Shown: positions 20,407 to 31,101, counted from the stretch's first letter. The stretch is DNA of 59,097 bases from Endomicrobium sp. (GCA_031263865.1 JAISEY010000004.1:1-59097); one strand, 5' to 3'. Notes: generated by a model not told the origin, from the sequence alone. Numbers and translations: made by a program.

Positions 20407-22817
20407 ATGATAAATGAATATAATCATAAGAAAGTAGAAAAAAAGTGGCAGTATATGTGGGAAACTGATAAAATTTTTAATGTTAAAAAAAAAAAAAAAA
20501 AAAATATTATTGTTTAGTTATGTTACCTTATCCATCTGGCGAATTACATATGGGTCATGTTAGGAATTATTCTATTGGAGATGCTATTGCTAGATTCCAT
20601 ATTATGAACAATGAAAATGTATTGCATCCAATTGGATGGGATTCATTTGGATTACCTGCTGAAAATGCTGCTATAAAAAATAAAATACATCCTAAACTTT
20701 GGACAGAACATAATATAAATAAAATGAAAAAGCAATTTAAAAGTCTTGGTTTTTCTTATGATTGGACAAGAGAAATTAAAACGAGTGATAAAAAATATTA
20801 TTTATGGACTCAATGGTTGTTTTTGAAAATGTTTGAGAATGATTTAATTTTTAGAAAAAATTCTAAAGTTAATTGGTGTAATTTATGTAAAACAGTATTA
20901 GCGAATGAACAAGTGTTAAATGGAAAATGTTGGAGATGTAACAATGACATTGAATATAAAAATATGGAACAATGGTTTATAAAAATTACAAATTATGCAA
21001 ATGATCTTTTGAATGGGCATGTTAATCTTATTAATCATTGGCCTAAACAAGTGTTATCAATGCAAAAAAATTGGATAGGTAAATCATATGGTGTCGAAAT
21101 TTATTTTAAATTGTTTAATATATATAATAAAAAAATTGTTGTATTCACGACTAGACCAGAAACTGTATTTGGTGTTACATTTATAGTTCTTGCTCCTGAA
21201 CATAAAATTATTAATGAATTAAAAGAGTACATAACAAATTATAATGACGTTTCTAATTATGTTTTTGAAAATTATAAAAAATTTGACAAAGATAAATTTT
21301 TAGACAAAAATAATAAAACTGGTGTAAAATTAGAAGGTATTTGCGCTATTAATCCATTCAATATGGAAAAAATTCCAATATTTGTATCTAATTATTCTTT
21401 AATAGAATACGGAACTGGTGCAATTATGGCAGTTCCTGCTCATGATAAAAGAGATTTTGAATTTGCAAATAAATATAATATTAAAATTAAACAAGTTATA
21501 GAATCTAATGCATTAATTGAATATCCGTATGAACAAGATGGTATTCTTATAAATTCAAAAAATTTTAATGGTATTAATTCAAGAGAAGCTTTTGATATTA
21601 TAATTGATTTTATTGAAAAAAATAATTTTGGTAAAAAAGTTACAAAATTTAAACTTAAAGATTGGTTAATATCAAGACAAAGATATTGGGGTACTCCTAT
21701 TCCTATAATTTATTGCAATGATTGTGGTATTGTTACAATAAAAGAGGAAAATTTGCCTTTATCATTTCCAGAAAAAATAGATGATATAAAAAAATTTATA
21801 AATACTAAGTGTCCGAAATGTGGTATTAATGCTAAAAGGGAAACTGATACTATGGATACTTTTCTTGATTCTTCATGGTATTATATGAGATATTGTGATG
21901 CAAATAATAATAAAAAAATTTTTTGTAAAGAGAAAATAAATTATTGGATGCCTGTAGATCAATATATTGGAGGAATAGAACATGCTTGTATGCATTTATT
22001 ATATTCTAGATTTTGGTGCAAAGTTATGAAAGATTTAGGACTTATAAAATACTCTGAACCATTTACAAATCTTTTAACTCAAGGTATGGTTACATTAAAT
22101 GGATATGCTATGTCTAAATCAAAAAATAATGTTGTATCCCCTGATGAATTGATAGAGAAATATGGAGCAGATACTGTCAGACTTTTTATTTTATTTTCTG
22201 CACCACCAACAAAACAATTAAATTGGTCTTTTTCAGGTATACAAGGATGTTGTAGATTGATAAATAGAATATGGAATCTTTTTTATATTATAAATACAAA
22301 ATCTGATTTAAGTGCAAGTGAATATGAGAAAACAAAAATTTTAAAAATTATGAACATAACAATTAAGAAAGTTACAAAATGCATAGAAAAAACATATCAT
22401 TTTAATGTTGCAATTTCTTCAATAATGGAATTAGTTAATTCTCTATATTTATATAAATATCATTCAAATGATAATAATATTTCTAAAAATGTATATGAAA
22501 CAATTTTGATTTTAATGACACCGTTTACTCCACATGTTTGCGAAGAACTTTGGGAAAAATTAGGTCATAAGAAATATATATCATTTTATAAATGGCCTAT
22601 TTTTGATGAAAAGATTACAATTGATTCATTAATTCAAATTCCAGTGCAAATAAATGGTAAAATTAGAGGAAAAATAAATGTTTTATTAAATGATGATGAA
22701 AAAAAAGTTAAAAGTATTATTAAAAAAAATAAAAATATTATGTTAAAATTAAACTGTAAACAAATAATAAGATTTGCTTATATAAAAAATAAAATTGTAA
22801 CAATAGTTGTTAAATAA
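20407..22817 (+). CDS. leuS: Leucyl-tRNA synthetase, interrupted by a frameshift at an A20 tract (20485-20504)
   Basis: ATG 20407 reads [36 protein letters not shown]-stop. The downstream frame reads ...[27 protein letters not shown], the canonical LeuRS N-terminus, then GTPIPIIY and [11 protein letters not shown]. The frames differ by +1/-2 across the poly(A) run. Confidence 0.93.
20485..20504 (+). repeat. A20 homopolymer tract inside leuS, out of frame
   Basis: Direct count of A residues in lines 20461 to 20520. Confidence 0.95.
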
Positions 22818-23311
22818 TGAATAAAGTATTTTTATTATTAATTGTTATATTATTTAATGTTGTGACTTGTTACTGTCATAAAATTAATAAAAATGATTGT
22901 TGTGTTAAAATGTATATTAATACTATTGTTAACAATACTGACCAATCTGGTATTGAAATAGAGTTATTTAATGAAATCATTGAAGAAATATCAAAAGATT
23001 TGTTAATTAGTTTTACAAAAAATATAATAGATTCTAATATTGTACTTGATATAATAGTTAAAGAATATAATGTTAAGCCATTAATTTTTTATAGAGATGA
23101 ATTACAAAGAATATATGAAATTAAAATTTCAATTGATGTTTTGATTATTGATAAAAACAATGGTGCATCTAAAAATACTAATGTTGAGATTGTTAGATTT
23201 TTTAATGATAATGCAAATATGATTTATCCTATTAATGAAGAACATGAAAGGATATTTATTTTACAAAAAATATCAAAAAATATTATAAAATATATAAGTG
23301 ATAATTTTTAA
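22817..23311 (+). CDS. LptE-like small outer-membrane lipoprotein (putative)
   Basis: N-terminal signal with a lipobox-like Cys (LFNVVTC); lies between leuS and holA, the common lptE position; start overlaps the leuS stop (TAATG). Confidence 0.55.
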   Translation: MNKVFLLLIVILFNVVTCYCHKINKNDCCVKMYINTIVNNTDQSGIEIELFNEIIEEISKDLLISFTKNIIDSNIVLDIIVKEYNVKPLIFYRDELQRIYEIKISIDVLIIDKNNGASKNTNVEIVRFFNDNANMIYPINEEHERIFILQKISKNIIKYISDNF

Positions 23312-23341
23312 AACTATTTTTATATATGTGTTAAATAAAAA

Positions 23342-24358
23342 ATGTCAATTTTAAAAGTTCAAGAATTTGATAAATTAATATTATGTAAAAAAGCATTTCC
23401 TGCTTATTTGTTTTTAAGAGCTGAATATTGTTTTATTGATATATTTATAAAAAAAATAGAAAAATTATTTTTTATAAACAATTTTGATAAAGAAATTTTT
23501 TATGGTTCTGAATTTTCAGATAAAGAAATTTTTAATTCATTGTTAACATTGCCATTATTTAGTAATAACAAAATTGTTATTATTAAAGAAGTTAACAAAA
23601 TAAAAACAGTTGTTGCAGAAATTTTAACTAAATATTTGTCAAGTATTGTAAAAACTTCGTGTTTAATTTTATTTTATTCTGGTAATTGGGAAAATGATAA
23701 TGTTTATTTAAGAAAAAATTTTATAAGTAAAAGCATTATCTCGAAAAATTGTATTACTGTAGATTGTATGAGCGGATATAAAAATAGGATGAAGGAATTT
23801 GTAAAAAGTGAATTTTTAAAAAAAAGAAAAATAATTTCAGATGATATTGTTCTAAAAATTATTAATGAAAACAATAATTTATTAGATATATCAAATGAAA
23901 TAGAAAAAATATCTTTATTTATGGATAAAGATGAAGATAGTGTTACATATGAGCATTTAGAAAAAATATCAGGTTCTACAAAAGAATTTACATTATATAC
24001 ATTGTTAGATAATATTGAAAATAAAAATTTAAAAGGATCTTTTTTGGTTCTTGAAAAACTATTTATTGAAAAAATTGAACCAACTAAAATTCTTTTTTCA
24101 ATTTTATCAATTGTTAGAAAACTAATTATTGCAAAAAGTATGATTTATGAACAAAATGTACCGATTAATATAGTTGAATCAAAAATAAATCTATATAGTT
24201 TTTATAGTAAAAAATTTTTTTTAAATTTAAAAAAACATGATATAAATGTATTAAAAAAAAGTTTTAAAATAATTTTAAAAGCTGATATAGCAATAAAAAC
24301 TTGCAATATTGATGTTAATACAGTTTTGGAAGAATTAATAATATTTATTTGCAGTTAA
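23342..24358 (+). CDS. holA: DNA polymerase III delta subunit
   Basis: Position after leuS/lptE; FLRAEYCFIDIFIKKIEK, LLTLPLFSNNKIVIIKEVNK, LEKISGSTKEFTLYTLLDNI. Confidence 0.82.
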   Translation: MSILKVQEFDKLILCKKAFPAYLFLRAEYCFIDIFIKKIEKLFFINNFDKEIFYGSEFSDKEIFNSLLTLPLFSNNKIVIIKEVNKIKTVVAEILTKYLSSIVKTSCLILFYSGNWENDNVYLRKNFISKSIISKNCITVDCMSGYKNRMKEFVKSEFLKKRKIISDDIVLKIINENNNLLDISNEIEKISLFMDKDEDSVTYEHLEKISGSTKEFTLYTLLDNIENKNLKGSFLVLEKLFIEKIEPTKILFSILSIVRKLIIAKSMIYEQNVPINIVESKINLYSFYSKKFFLNLKKHDINVLKKSFKIILKADIAIKTCNIDVNTVLEELIIFICS

Positions 24359-24451
24359 ACAATTTTTATAAAAATATATAATATAAAGTATATTAATATT
24401 TTTATAATTTATGATGTTTATAAAAGAATATTAAATAAAGTAGGCAATAAA

Positions 24452-25087
24452 TTGATTAAAAAAAAATTTTTTATAACTATTGAAGGTTGTGATGGATCTG
24501 GTAAGACAACACATTGTTTATTTTTAAAAAAATATATTAAACAAAAATGTTATGATGTTATGTTGACAAGAGAGCCTGGTGGAACTATTTGTTCAGAAGT
24601 TATAAGAAAAATTTTATTAGATCCGAAATTTAATCTTGTACCATTAACTGAACTTTTTTTATATGAAGCTGCAAGGGCTCAACACGTTAAAGAAGTTATT
24701 ATTCCATCTTTGAATTTAAACAAAGTTGTTATTTGTGATAGATTTTTTGATACAACTATTGCATATCAAGGGTATGGAAGAAAATTAGATTTAAAATTTA
24801 TAGACAAACTTAATTCTATTGCTTCGTATGGAATTATTCCAGATTTAACTATATATTTTGATATAGAATCTTCTTATGGGATAGATATTGCCAGAAAATC
24901 AAATTCTAAATATAAAAACTTTGGAGATAGAATGGAAAGGGAATCAATTGAATTTTATAATAATGTTAGAAAGGGTTATTTGATAAATGCAAAAAAAAAT
25001 TCTAAAAGAATAAAAATTGTTAAAGTAAAAAAAACAATTGTTAGTACTCAAAAATTAGTAAAAAAAATTGTTGATATGGTATTGTAA
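24452..25087 (+). CDS. tmk: Thymidylate kinase
   Basis: ITIEGCDGSGKTT, TREPGGT, CDRFFDTTIAYQGYGR. TTG start. Confidence 0.96.
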   Translation: MIKKKFFITIEGCDGSGKTTHCLFLKKYIKQKCYDVMLTREPGGTICSEVIRKILLDPKFNLVPLTELFLYEAARAQHVKEVIIPSLNLNKVVICDRFFDTTIAYQGYGRKLDLKFIDKLNSIASYGIIPDLTIYFDIESSYGIDIARKSNSKYKNFGDRMERESIEFYNNVRKGYLINAKKNSKRIKIVKVKKTIVSTQKLVKKIVDMVL

Positions 25088-25088
25088 A

Positions 25089-26027
25089 ATGTTTAATAGT
25101 GTATTTGGGCAAAATGAAATAAAAAATATAATTGTAAATCAAATAAAAAATAAAAAAATATCTTGTGCTTATATTTTTACTGGAGATGATGTTATTGTAA
25201 AGGAATCTTTTGTAATTGAGTTTGCAAAAATTTTAAATTGTGAAAAAAGTATTTATTCTTGTAATAATTGTATTTCTTGTAAAAAAATTGACAAGCGTAT
25301 ACATCCTGATTTGCATTTTATAAATTTTGAAAAACAATCACAAATATATGAAGAAGATATAAAAAAACAAAAAACATTAAAGATTCGAACTATAAAATAT
25401 ATGCAGAAAAAAATATTTATGAAATTATATGAAGGCAAATATAAAATTTTTATTGTTGATCCAGCAGAAAAAATAACTAATATAGCAATTAATATGTTGC
25501 TTAAAATAATAGAAGAACCTCCTAAGAATGTTTTAATAATTTTTTTTACTAAAAATAAAGAATTAATACCTAAAACTATAACATCTAGATTACAGACTTT
25601 ATTTTTTAAACGATTAAAATTTGAAGATGTATTTAAATGGATTGCGTTAAATTATCCTTCATTAAATTTTGATGAATCTAGAAAAATAGCTAAATTATCA
25701 AATGGATCGTTATCTATTGCAAAAAAAATCATATATGAGACATTTAATAACATAAACAATGATTTTAATATTTTAAAAAAAATATTTAATGAAAAGATTT
25801 ATATTTCTGATATATTTGAACTTTCTAAAAAAATGTCTATAAATTATGATTTGGAATGTATAGATATTATGATATATGATGCAAAAAAGAAATTTTGTGG
25901 AAATTTTAATAAATTAATTTATATTCTTGATTTGTTAATTTATTCAAAAAAATTGCTTTTAAAAAATGTTAATCCAAGAATAGTTTTTGATAGTTTACTT
26001 ATTAATTTATTGGATTTTAATAATTAA
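25089..26027 (+). CDS. holB: DNA polymerase III delta' subunit
   Basis: MFNSVFGQNEIKNIIVNQI, Zn motif CNNCISCKKIDKRIHPDLHFI, NMLLKIIEEPPKNVLIIFFTKN. Start corrected from track position 25068. Confidence 0.9.
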   Translation: MFNSVFGQNEIKNIIVNQIKNKKISCAYIFTGDDVIVKESFVIEFAKILNCEKSIYSCNNCISCKKIDKRIHPDLHFINFEKQSQIYEEDIKKQKTLKIRTIKYMQKKIFMKLYEGKYKIFIVDPAEKITNIAINMLLKIIEEPPKNVLIIFFTKNKELIPKTITSRLQTLFFKRLKFEDVFKWIALNYPSLNFDESRKIAKLSNGSLSIAKKIIYETFNNINNDFNILKKIFNEKIYISDIFELSKKMSINYDLECIDIMIYDAKKKFCGNFNKLIYILDLLIYSKKLLLKNVNPRIVFDSLLINLLDFNN

Positions 26028-26074
26028 AATAATAGAAATATATTATTTATTTTTATTTGGAGATTGTGATTATT

Positions 26075-26782
26075 ATGTCTGAGATTGGAATTGTTATTCT
26101 TAGAAAAATGAAAGACAAAATATATGTAAATATTAGTGATAATATAGATCTAAAATTTAACGATGAAATAATAGTAGAAACAGAAAATGGCATTGAATAT
26201 GGTATCTTTTATAAAAAAGTAATTAATAATATTAATGAATCTTGTATTAATAAAAACAAAATTTTAAGAAAAGTTACAAACAAGGATATTAAAAAAAACA
26301 TTAAAAATGAAGAGAAGAATTTAAAGGTTAATAAAATTGTTTTAAAAAAAATAATTGAATACAATCTTGATATGAAATTAACATGTGTTCAATATATATT
26401 TGATTGTTCAAAACTTTTTATTTATTATACATCTGAATTAAGAGTTGATTTTAGAAATTTTATAAAAGATTTAGGACATATTTTAAAAACAAGAATACAA
26501 ATGGTACAAATAGGTGTTAGAGATGAAGCAAAAATAATTGGTGGTATTGGAATGTGTGGAAATATTCTATGTTGTAAAAGATTTTTAAAAGATTTTAATC
26601 CAGTAACTATAGATATGGCCAAAAAACAAAATTTATTATTGAATGTTCCAAGGCTTTCTGGGCTTTGTGGTAGATTAATGTGTTGTATATCTTATGATAA
26701 TAATAAATGTATCAAGGACACTAAAGATTGCAAAGAAATATGTATAAAGGAAATATCTAAAAAAAAGAAAAGAATTTTTTAA
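26075..26782 (+). CDS. ricT: RicT/PSP1-domain regulatory protein (YaaT family)
   Basis: FRNFIKDLGHILKTRIQMVQIGVRDEAKIIGGIGMCGNILCCKRFL...GLCGRLMCCISYD. The tmk-holB-ricT-metG-tatD order resembles that in Bacillus. Start corrected from 26057. Confidence 0.92.
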   Translation: MSEIGIVILRKMKDKIYVNISDNIDLKFNDEIIVETENGIEYGIFYKKVINNINESCINKNKILRKVTNKDIKKNIKNEEKNLKVNKIVLKKIIEYNLDMKLTCVQYIFDCSKLFIYYTSELRVDFRNFIKDLGHILKTRIQMVQIGVRDEAKIIGGIGMCGNILCCKRFLKDFNPVTIDMAKKQNLLLNVPRLSGLCGRLMCCISYDNNKCIKDTKDCKEICIKEISKKKKRIF

Positions 26783-26830
26783 AGGTATTGTATTTTTAAT
26801 AATAAAAAATATATTTTTAAGGAATTATTT

Positions 26831-28381
26831 ATGAAGTTTTATATTACAACTCCAATTTATTATGTTAATGATGTACCACATATAGGTCATTCTTATACAA
26901 CTGTATTTTCTGATGTAGTAGCTAGATGGAAACGATTAAATAATTATGATGTTTATTTTCTTACAGGAGTTGATGAGCACGGTATAAAAATTTTTGAAGC
27001 TGCAAAAGTAAAAAAAAAATCACCTAAGGAATTTTGTGATGAAATTAGTGAAAAATTTAAAAATATTTGGAATATTTTAAATATATCATATACAGATTTT
27101 ATAAGAACTACTGATAAAAAACATATATATACTGTAAAAAGAATAATTAATATTTTATCGCATAAGAATTTTATATTTAAAAAAAAATATATAGGTTTTT
27201 ATTGTATTGATTGTGAAAAGTTTTATGTAAAAAAAGATTTAGATAAAAATGGTTTTTGTTATTTCCATAAAACTAAGCCAATATTACAATCTGAAGAGAA
27301 TTATTTTTTTAAACTTTCACTTTTTCGCGATAAAATTTTAGAAAGAATAACAAATAAAAATCATAGTGAATATATTGAAATATTTCCAGATGAAAGAAAA
27401 AATGAAATAATAGGTAAATTAAAAATTGGCATTGATGATATAAGTTTTTCTAGATCATTTATTGAATGGGGAATCCCTTTCCCAATAGATAAAAAACAAA
27501 CTGTTTATGTATGGGTTGATGCTTTAATAAATTATATTACTGGTGCAGGTGTTTATTTTAAAAATGGGATAAAATTTAAAAAATGTTGGCCAGTAGATAT
27601 ACATTTGTTAGCTAAAGATATATTATGGTTTCATGCAGTAATTTTACCTGCTATTTTACTTGGACTTGGCTTAAGTTTACCAAAAAGAATATATTCTCAT
27701 GGGTTTTTTACAATAAATGGAGAAAAAATGTCAAAATCTTTGGGTAATATTATATCTCCAAAAGAACTTATTGATAAATATGGTGTTGATTCCACAAGAT
27801 ATTTGTTGATTGCTTCTGTTCCATTTGAGTCTGATTGCGATATTTCTATTAAATCGTTAGATATGAAATACAATTCTGATTTAGCAAATAATTTAGGGAA
27901 TTTAATATCAAGAGTTATAAAAATGGTTGAAAAATATTTTGATTGTTGTATTCCAAATAGCTGTGATTTAGATAATATATTTTTTTATAATGTTTATTCA
28001 ATTTTTTACAATGATTTTATAAAAAATATGAATGAAATGAAATTACATAAAGCTATTGAAAATTTGCAGAATGTTATTACTTCTTTAAACAGACAAATAG
28101 AGATAGATGTTCCTTGGAAATTAATAGAAAATAATATAAAAAAATTATCAATTTGTATTTGTACATATTTACAAACTATTAATATTATTGCATTAATTTT
28201 ACTTCCATTTATGCCTGAAACATCAAATAAAATATGGTATATTACTAATGCGAATGGAGATATTTGTGAAATTGCAAAAAAATATTTTTCGATACTTAAC
28301 TATGATATTTTTAAAAGTAAAATTTCAATATCTGGAACACGAATAAATTTATTTAAAACAATTATGTTCCCAAAGGTTTAA
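26831..28381 (+). CDS. metG: Methionyl-tRNA synthetase (no C-terminal EMAP domain)
   Basis: TTPIYYVNDVPHIGHSYTT, KMSKSLGNIISP. Confidence 0.96.
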   Translation: MKFYITTPIYYVNDVPHIGHSYTTVFSDVVARWKRLNNYDVYFLTGVDEHGIKIFEAAKVKKKSPKEFCDEISEKFKNIWNILNISYTDFIRTTDKKHIYTVKRIINILSHKNFIFKKKYIGFYCIDCEKFYVKKDLDKNGFCYFHKTKPILQSEENYFFKLSLFRDKILERITNKNHSEYIEIFPDERKNEIIGKLKIGIDDISFSRSFIEWGIPFPIDKKQTVYVWVDALINYITGAGVYFKNGIKFKKCWPVDIHLLAKDILWFHAVILPAILLGLGLSLPKRIYSHGFFTINGEKMSKSLGNIISPKELIDKYGVDSTRYLLIASVPFESDCDISIKSLDMKYNSDLANNLGNLISRVIKMVEKYFDCCIPNSCDLDNIFFYNVYSIFYNDFIKNMNEMKLHKAIENLQNVITSLNRQIEIDVPWKLIENNIKKLSICICTYLQTINIIALILLPFMPETSNKIWYITNANGDICEIAKKYFSILNYDIFKSKISISGTRINLFKTIMFPKV

Positions 28382-28399
28382 AAATAAAATTTTAATATT

Positions 28400-29182
28400 A
28401 TGATTATAGATACACATGTCCATTTATCTGATATTGTTTTTGATAAAGATAGAGATTTTGTTGTAGATAAAATGTATAAACTTAAAATTTCTAGTTTTTT
28501 TGAAATAGCTTGTGAAATTTGTTATTGGGATAAAGCAGTAGAAATTTCTAAAAAGTATAATGCTTTTTTATCTTTTGGCATTCATCCAACGAATATAAAC
28601 AATGCAACCAAAAATGATTATATTAAACTTGAATCTTTAATTTTAAAAAACAAAAAATGTATTGCTGTTGGTGAAATTGGATTAGATTATCATTATAAAA
28701 ATACTGATTCTTATAATCAAAAAAAAAATTTTGTAAAACAACTTGAAATTGCATTTAAACATAACAAACCTGTTATTATACATTGTAGAGATGCATATGA
28801 TGATCTAATAGATATATTAAAGCATTATAGTAAAATTAAAGGTGTTGTGCATTGTTTTTCTGGAACCATTAATCAAGCAGAAATGTTATTAAATTTTGGT
28901 TTACTATTAGGTATATGCGGTCCTATAACATATAAGAATACAGATATTTTAAAAAAAATAGTTGTTGATACTAGTATAAACAATTTATTAATCGAAACTG
29001 ATAGTCCATATCTTCCTACACAAAATTGTAGAGGTAGAAGGAATGAACCATCAAATATAGTTAAAATTGTAGAGAAAATATCGGAGTTAAAAAAAATTAA
29101 ATTTGATGAAGTTGCTGAAAATACAAAAAAAAATGCTATAAAACTTTTTAATATTTTTAATAATACCGAGAGCGGGACTTGA
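28400..29182 (+). CDS. tatD: TatD family metal-dependent hydrolase
   Basis: IDTHVHLSD, GEIGLDYHY, HCRDAYDDL, VHCFSG, ETDSPYL. TGA stop lies inside the convergent tRNA-Leu gene. Confidence 0.95.
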   Translation: MIIDTHVHLSDIVFDKDRDFVVDKMYKLKISSFFEIACEICYWDKAVEISKKYNAFLSFGIHPTNINNATKNDYIKLESLILKNKKCIAVGEIGLDYHYKNTDSYNQKKNFVKQLEIAFKHNKPVIIHCRDAYDDLIDILKHYSKIKGVVHCFSGTINQAEMLLNFGLLLGICGPITYKNTDILKKIVVDTSINNLLIETDSPYLPTQNCRGRRNEPSNIVKIVEKISELKKIKFDEVAENTKKNAIKLFNIFNNTESGT

Positions 29183-29249
29183 ACCCGCACATTGCACAAT
29201 GCAATTTGAGATTTTGAGTCTCACGTGTCTGCCATTCCACCATCTCGGT
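29164..29249 (-). tRNA. tRNA-Leu(CAA)
   Basis: Minus strand ACCGAGATGGTGGAATGGCAGACACG...TGAGACTCAAAATCTCA...GCGGGTTCAAGTCCCGCTCTCGGTA. Acceptor ACCGAGA/TCTCGGT, long variable arm, anticodon CAA, no encoded CCA. Confidence 0.95.
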
Positions 29250-29332
29250 TCTTATAATTTATATTTTTGATTTATTATAAAACATTGAAGCAATACAATT
29301 TTATTTTAAATTTAATTAATATAATTAGAGAA

Positions 29333-29803
29333 TTAATGATCGTTCAAATCTCTCATCAATGGTATTTCTCTACAATTTTGGAACAAATAACAATTTATAC
29401 ATTCATCCCATATTTTATGTGGCAATATTTTTTTTGAAACTATTTTATATCCTAATTTTTTAAAAAAAATTGTTTTAAAAGTTAGTACAAATATTTTGTG
29501 TATTCCTAAATATAATGCATTATATTGTAATTTTTCTACTATTTTTTTAGCAATACCTTGTCTTTGAGAGTTTTTATTTACTGCTAATGATTTTATTTCT
29601 GCTAAATTTTTCAATGAAACATGTAATGAACCACAACCAATTATTTTATTTTTTTCTTCTATAACTATAAATTTTTGAATATTTTTATATATAGAATTTA
29701 GTGATCTATGTAACATTTCTCCATTTTTCGCATAACTTTCAATTAATTCATATATTTCATTGCTATCTGAAATTTTTGCACATCTTAAATTTATTTTTTC
29801 CAT
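29333..29803 (-). CDS. GNAT-family N-acetyltransferase, short ArgA-like (N-acetylglutamate synthase-like)
   Basis: IRSLAVNKNSQRQGIAKKIVEKL-type GNAT motif A (EIKSLAVNKNSQRQGIAKKIVEKL) and FFKKLGYKIVSKKILPHKIWDECINC, typical of short ArgA-like proteins. Confidence 0.75.
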   Translation of the reverse strand: MEKINLRCAKISDSNEIYELIESYAKNGEMLHRSLNSIYKNIQKFIVIEEKNKIIGCGSLHVSLKNLAEIKSLAVNKNSQRQGIAKKIVEKLQYNALYLGIHKIFVLTFKTIFFKKLGYKIVSKKILPHKIWDECINCYLFQNCREIPLMRDLNDH

Positions 29804-29952
29804 ATTTTGAAATAACCTTTAACTTGTTATTATGATAATATTAATAAAATATAATACAATATTTTTACTTTTTTTTCTTTTTATATAACTAAAAATATTT
29901 GTTATAAATATATTTAAATAATATTAATTAATTTGTTATGTAAAAATTTCAC

Positions 29953-29981
29953 TTGACATAGTTTAATGTTAATTGTACAAT
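29953..29981 (+). promoter_or_regulatory. Sigma-70-type promoter of the hrcA operon
   Basis: TTGACA (29953-29958), 17-nt spacer, TACAAT (29976-29981). Confidence 0.8.
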
Positions 29982-29982
29982 A

Positions 29983-30009
29983 CTAGCACTGTTATAATTT
30001 GAGTGCTAA
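29983..30009 (+). promoter_or_regulatory. CIRCE operator (HrcA binding site)
   Basis: CTAGCACTG-N9-GAGTGCTAA, matching consensus TTAGCACTC-N9-GAGTGCTAA; directly upstream of hrcA. Confidence 0.92.
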
Positions 30010-30027
30010 AAATAATAAGAAGGTAAA

Positions 30028-31071
30028 ATGAGATATATAACACTTGAAGTTTTAGAAGAAAGAAAAACAAAAGTATTAAGTGCTGTTGTACATTATTATG
30101 TAAAAACTGGCAAACCAGTTGGATCTGATGTTTTAATAGAAAAATATGGATTTACATTTTCTTCATCTGGTATTAGAAATATAATGTCATTACTTGAAAA
30201 GGAAGGATATCTTGCTCATACTCATACATCATCTGGTAGGATACCAACTGATAAGGGATATAGATTTTATGTAGATAGTCTTATAAAATTACAAAACTTT
30301 GCTATAGAAGAAGAAAAGAAAATAAGGGAAGAATATAAACAAAAATATGAAAAAATAGAATCTTTATTATCTGAGACTTCGCGTATATTGTCTTCTCTAT
30401 CTAAATATACTGGATTTGTAATGGCACCTAAAACTAAATGTGACAAAATAAAAAATATAGAACTTGTACAAATTAACAATGAAAATGTTTTAATTATACT
30501 TTTATTAACTCAAAGTGGAATTATAAAACATAATACTATAAATGCTTCTCTTAATAAAAAGCAAATAAATATATTGAAAATTTTTTTAAATGAAAAATTA
30601 AGGGGAGTTTCAATTGCTGATGCTAATAGAAAAATTGTTTTGGAAATAAAAAAAATGAAACAAGATGAAGAAGAGATATTAAAAGTTGCTGAGAATATTA
30701 GTGATATTTTCTATAATATACAAGATAATGTTTATATAGATTATACATCTAATGTTATTCCAATTATGAACTTTAACGATTTCAATCCTTTAAAATCTCT
30801 TATGAAATTTAATGAAGACAAAAAAAAATTTATAAAAATTATAAATAAAAATTTTAATGATAAAGGAATAAGTGTAAAAATAGGTTCAGAGAATATATTT
30901 GAAGAATTAAAAGATTTAAGTATGGTAACTACTGTATATAAAAACAATAATCGTGCAGTTGGTATTCTTGGAATTATTGGTCCAAAACGAATGGAATATC
31001 AAAAAATTATATCTATTGTTAAAAATGTTTCTAAAATATTAAATAAATTTTTTAAAAATAAAAATATTTGA
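30028..31071 (+). CDS. hrcA: Heat-inducible transcription repressor HrcA
   Basis: YYVKTGKPVGSDVLIEKYGFTFSSSGIRNIMSLLEKEGYLAHTHTSSGRIPTDKGYRFYVD; CIRCE upstream and grpE-dnaK-dnaJ downstream. Confidence 0.97.
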   Translation: MRYITLEVLEERKTKVLSAVVHYYVKTGKPVGSDVLIEKYGFTFSSSGIRNIMSLLEKEGYLAHTHTSSGRIPTDKGYRFYVDSLIKLQNFAIEEEKKIREEYKQKYEKIESLLSETSRILSSLSKYTGFVMAPKTKCDKIKNIELVQINNENVLIILLLTQSGIIKHNTINASLNKKQINILKIFLNEKLRGVSIADANRKIVLEIKKMKQDEEEILKVAENISDIFYNIQDNVYIDYTSNVIPIMNFNDFNPLKSLMKFNEDKKKFIKIINKNFNDKGISVKIGSENIFEELKDLSMVTTVYKNNNRAVGILGIIGPKRMEYQKIISIVKNVSKILNKFFKNKNI

Positions 31072-31101
31072 TTTTTATGATGATTATATATGGAGGAAAA
31101 T

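Noticed and set aside
25187-25240. Absence of a P-loop in HolB as a possible degenerate gene
   Set aside because: Delta' subunits normally lack a functional ATP-binding P-loop; the zinc module and fold motifs are intact.
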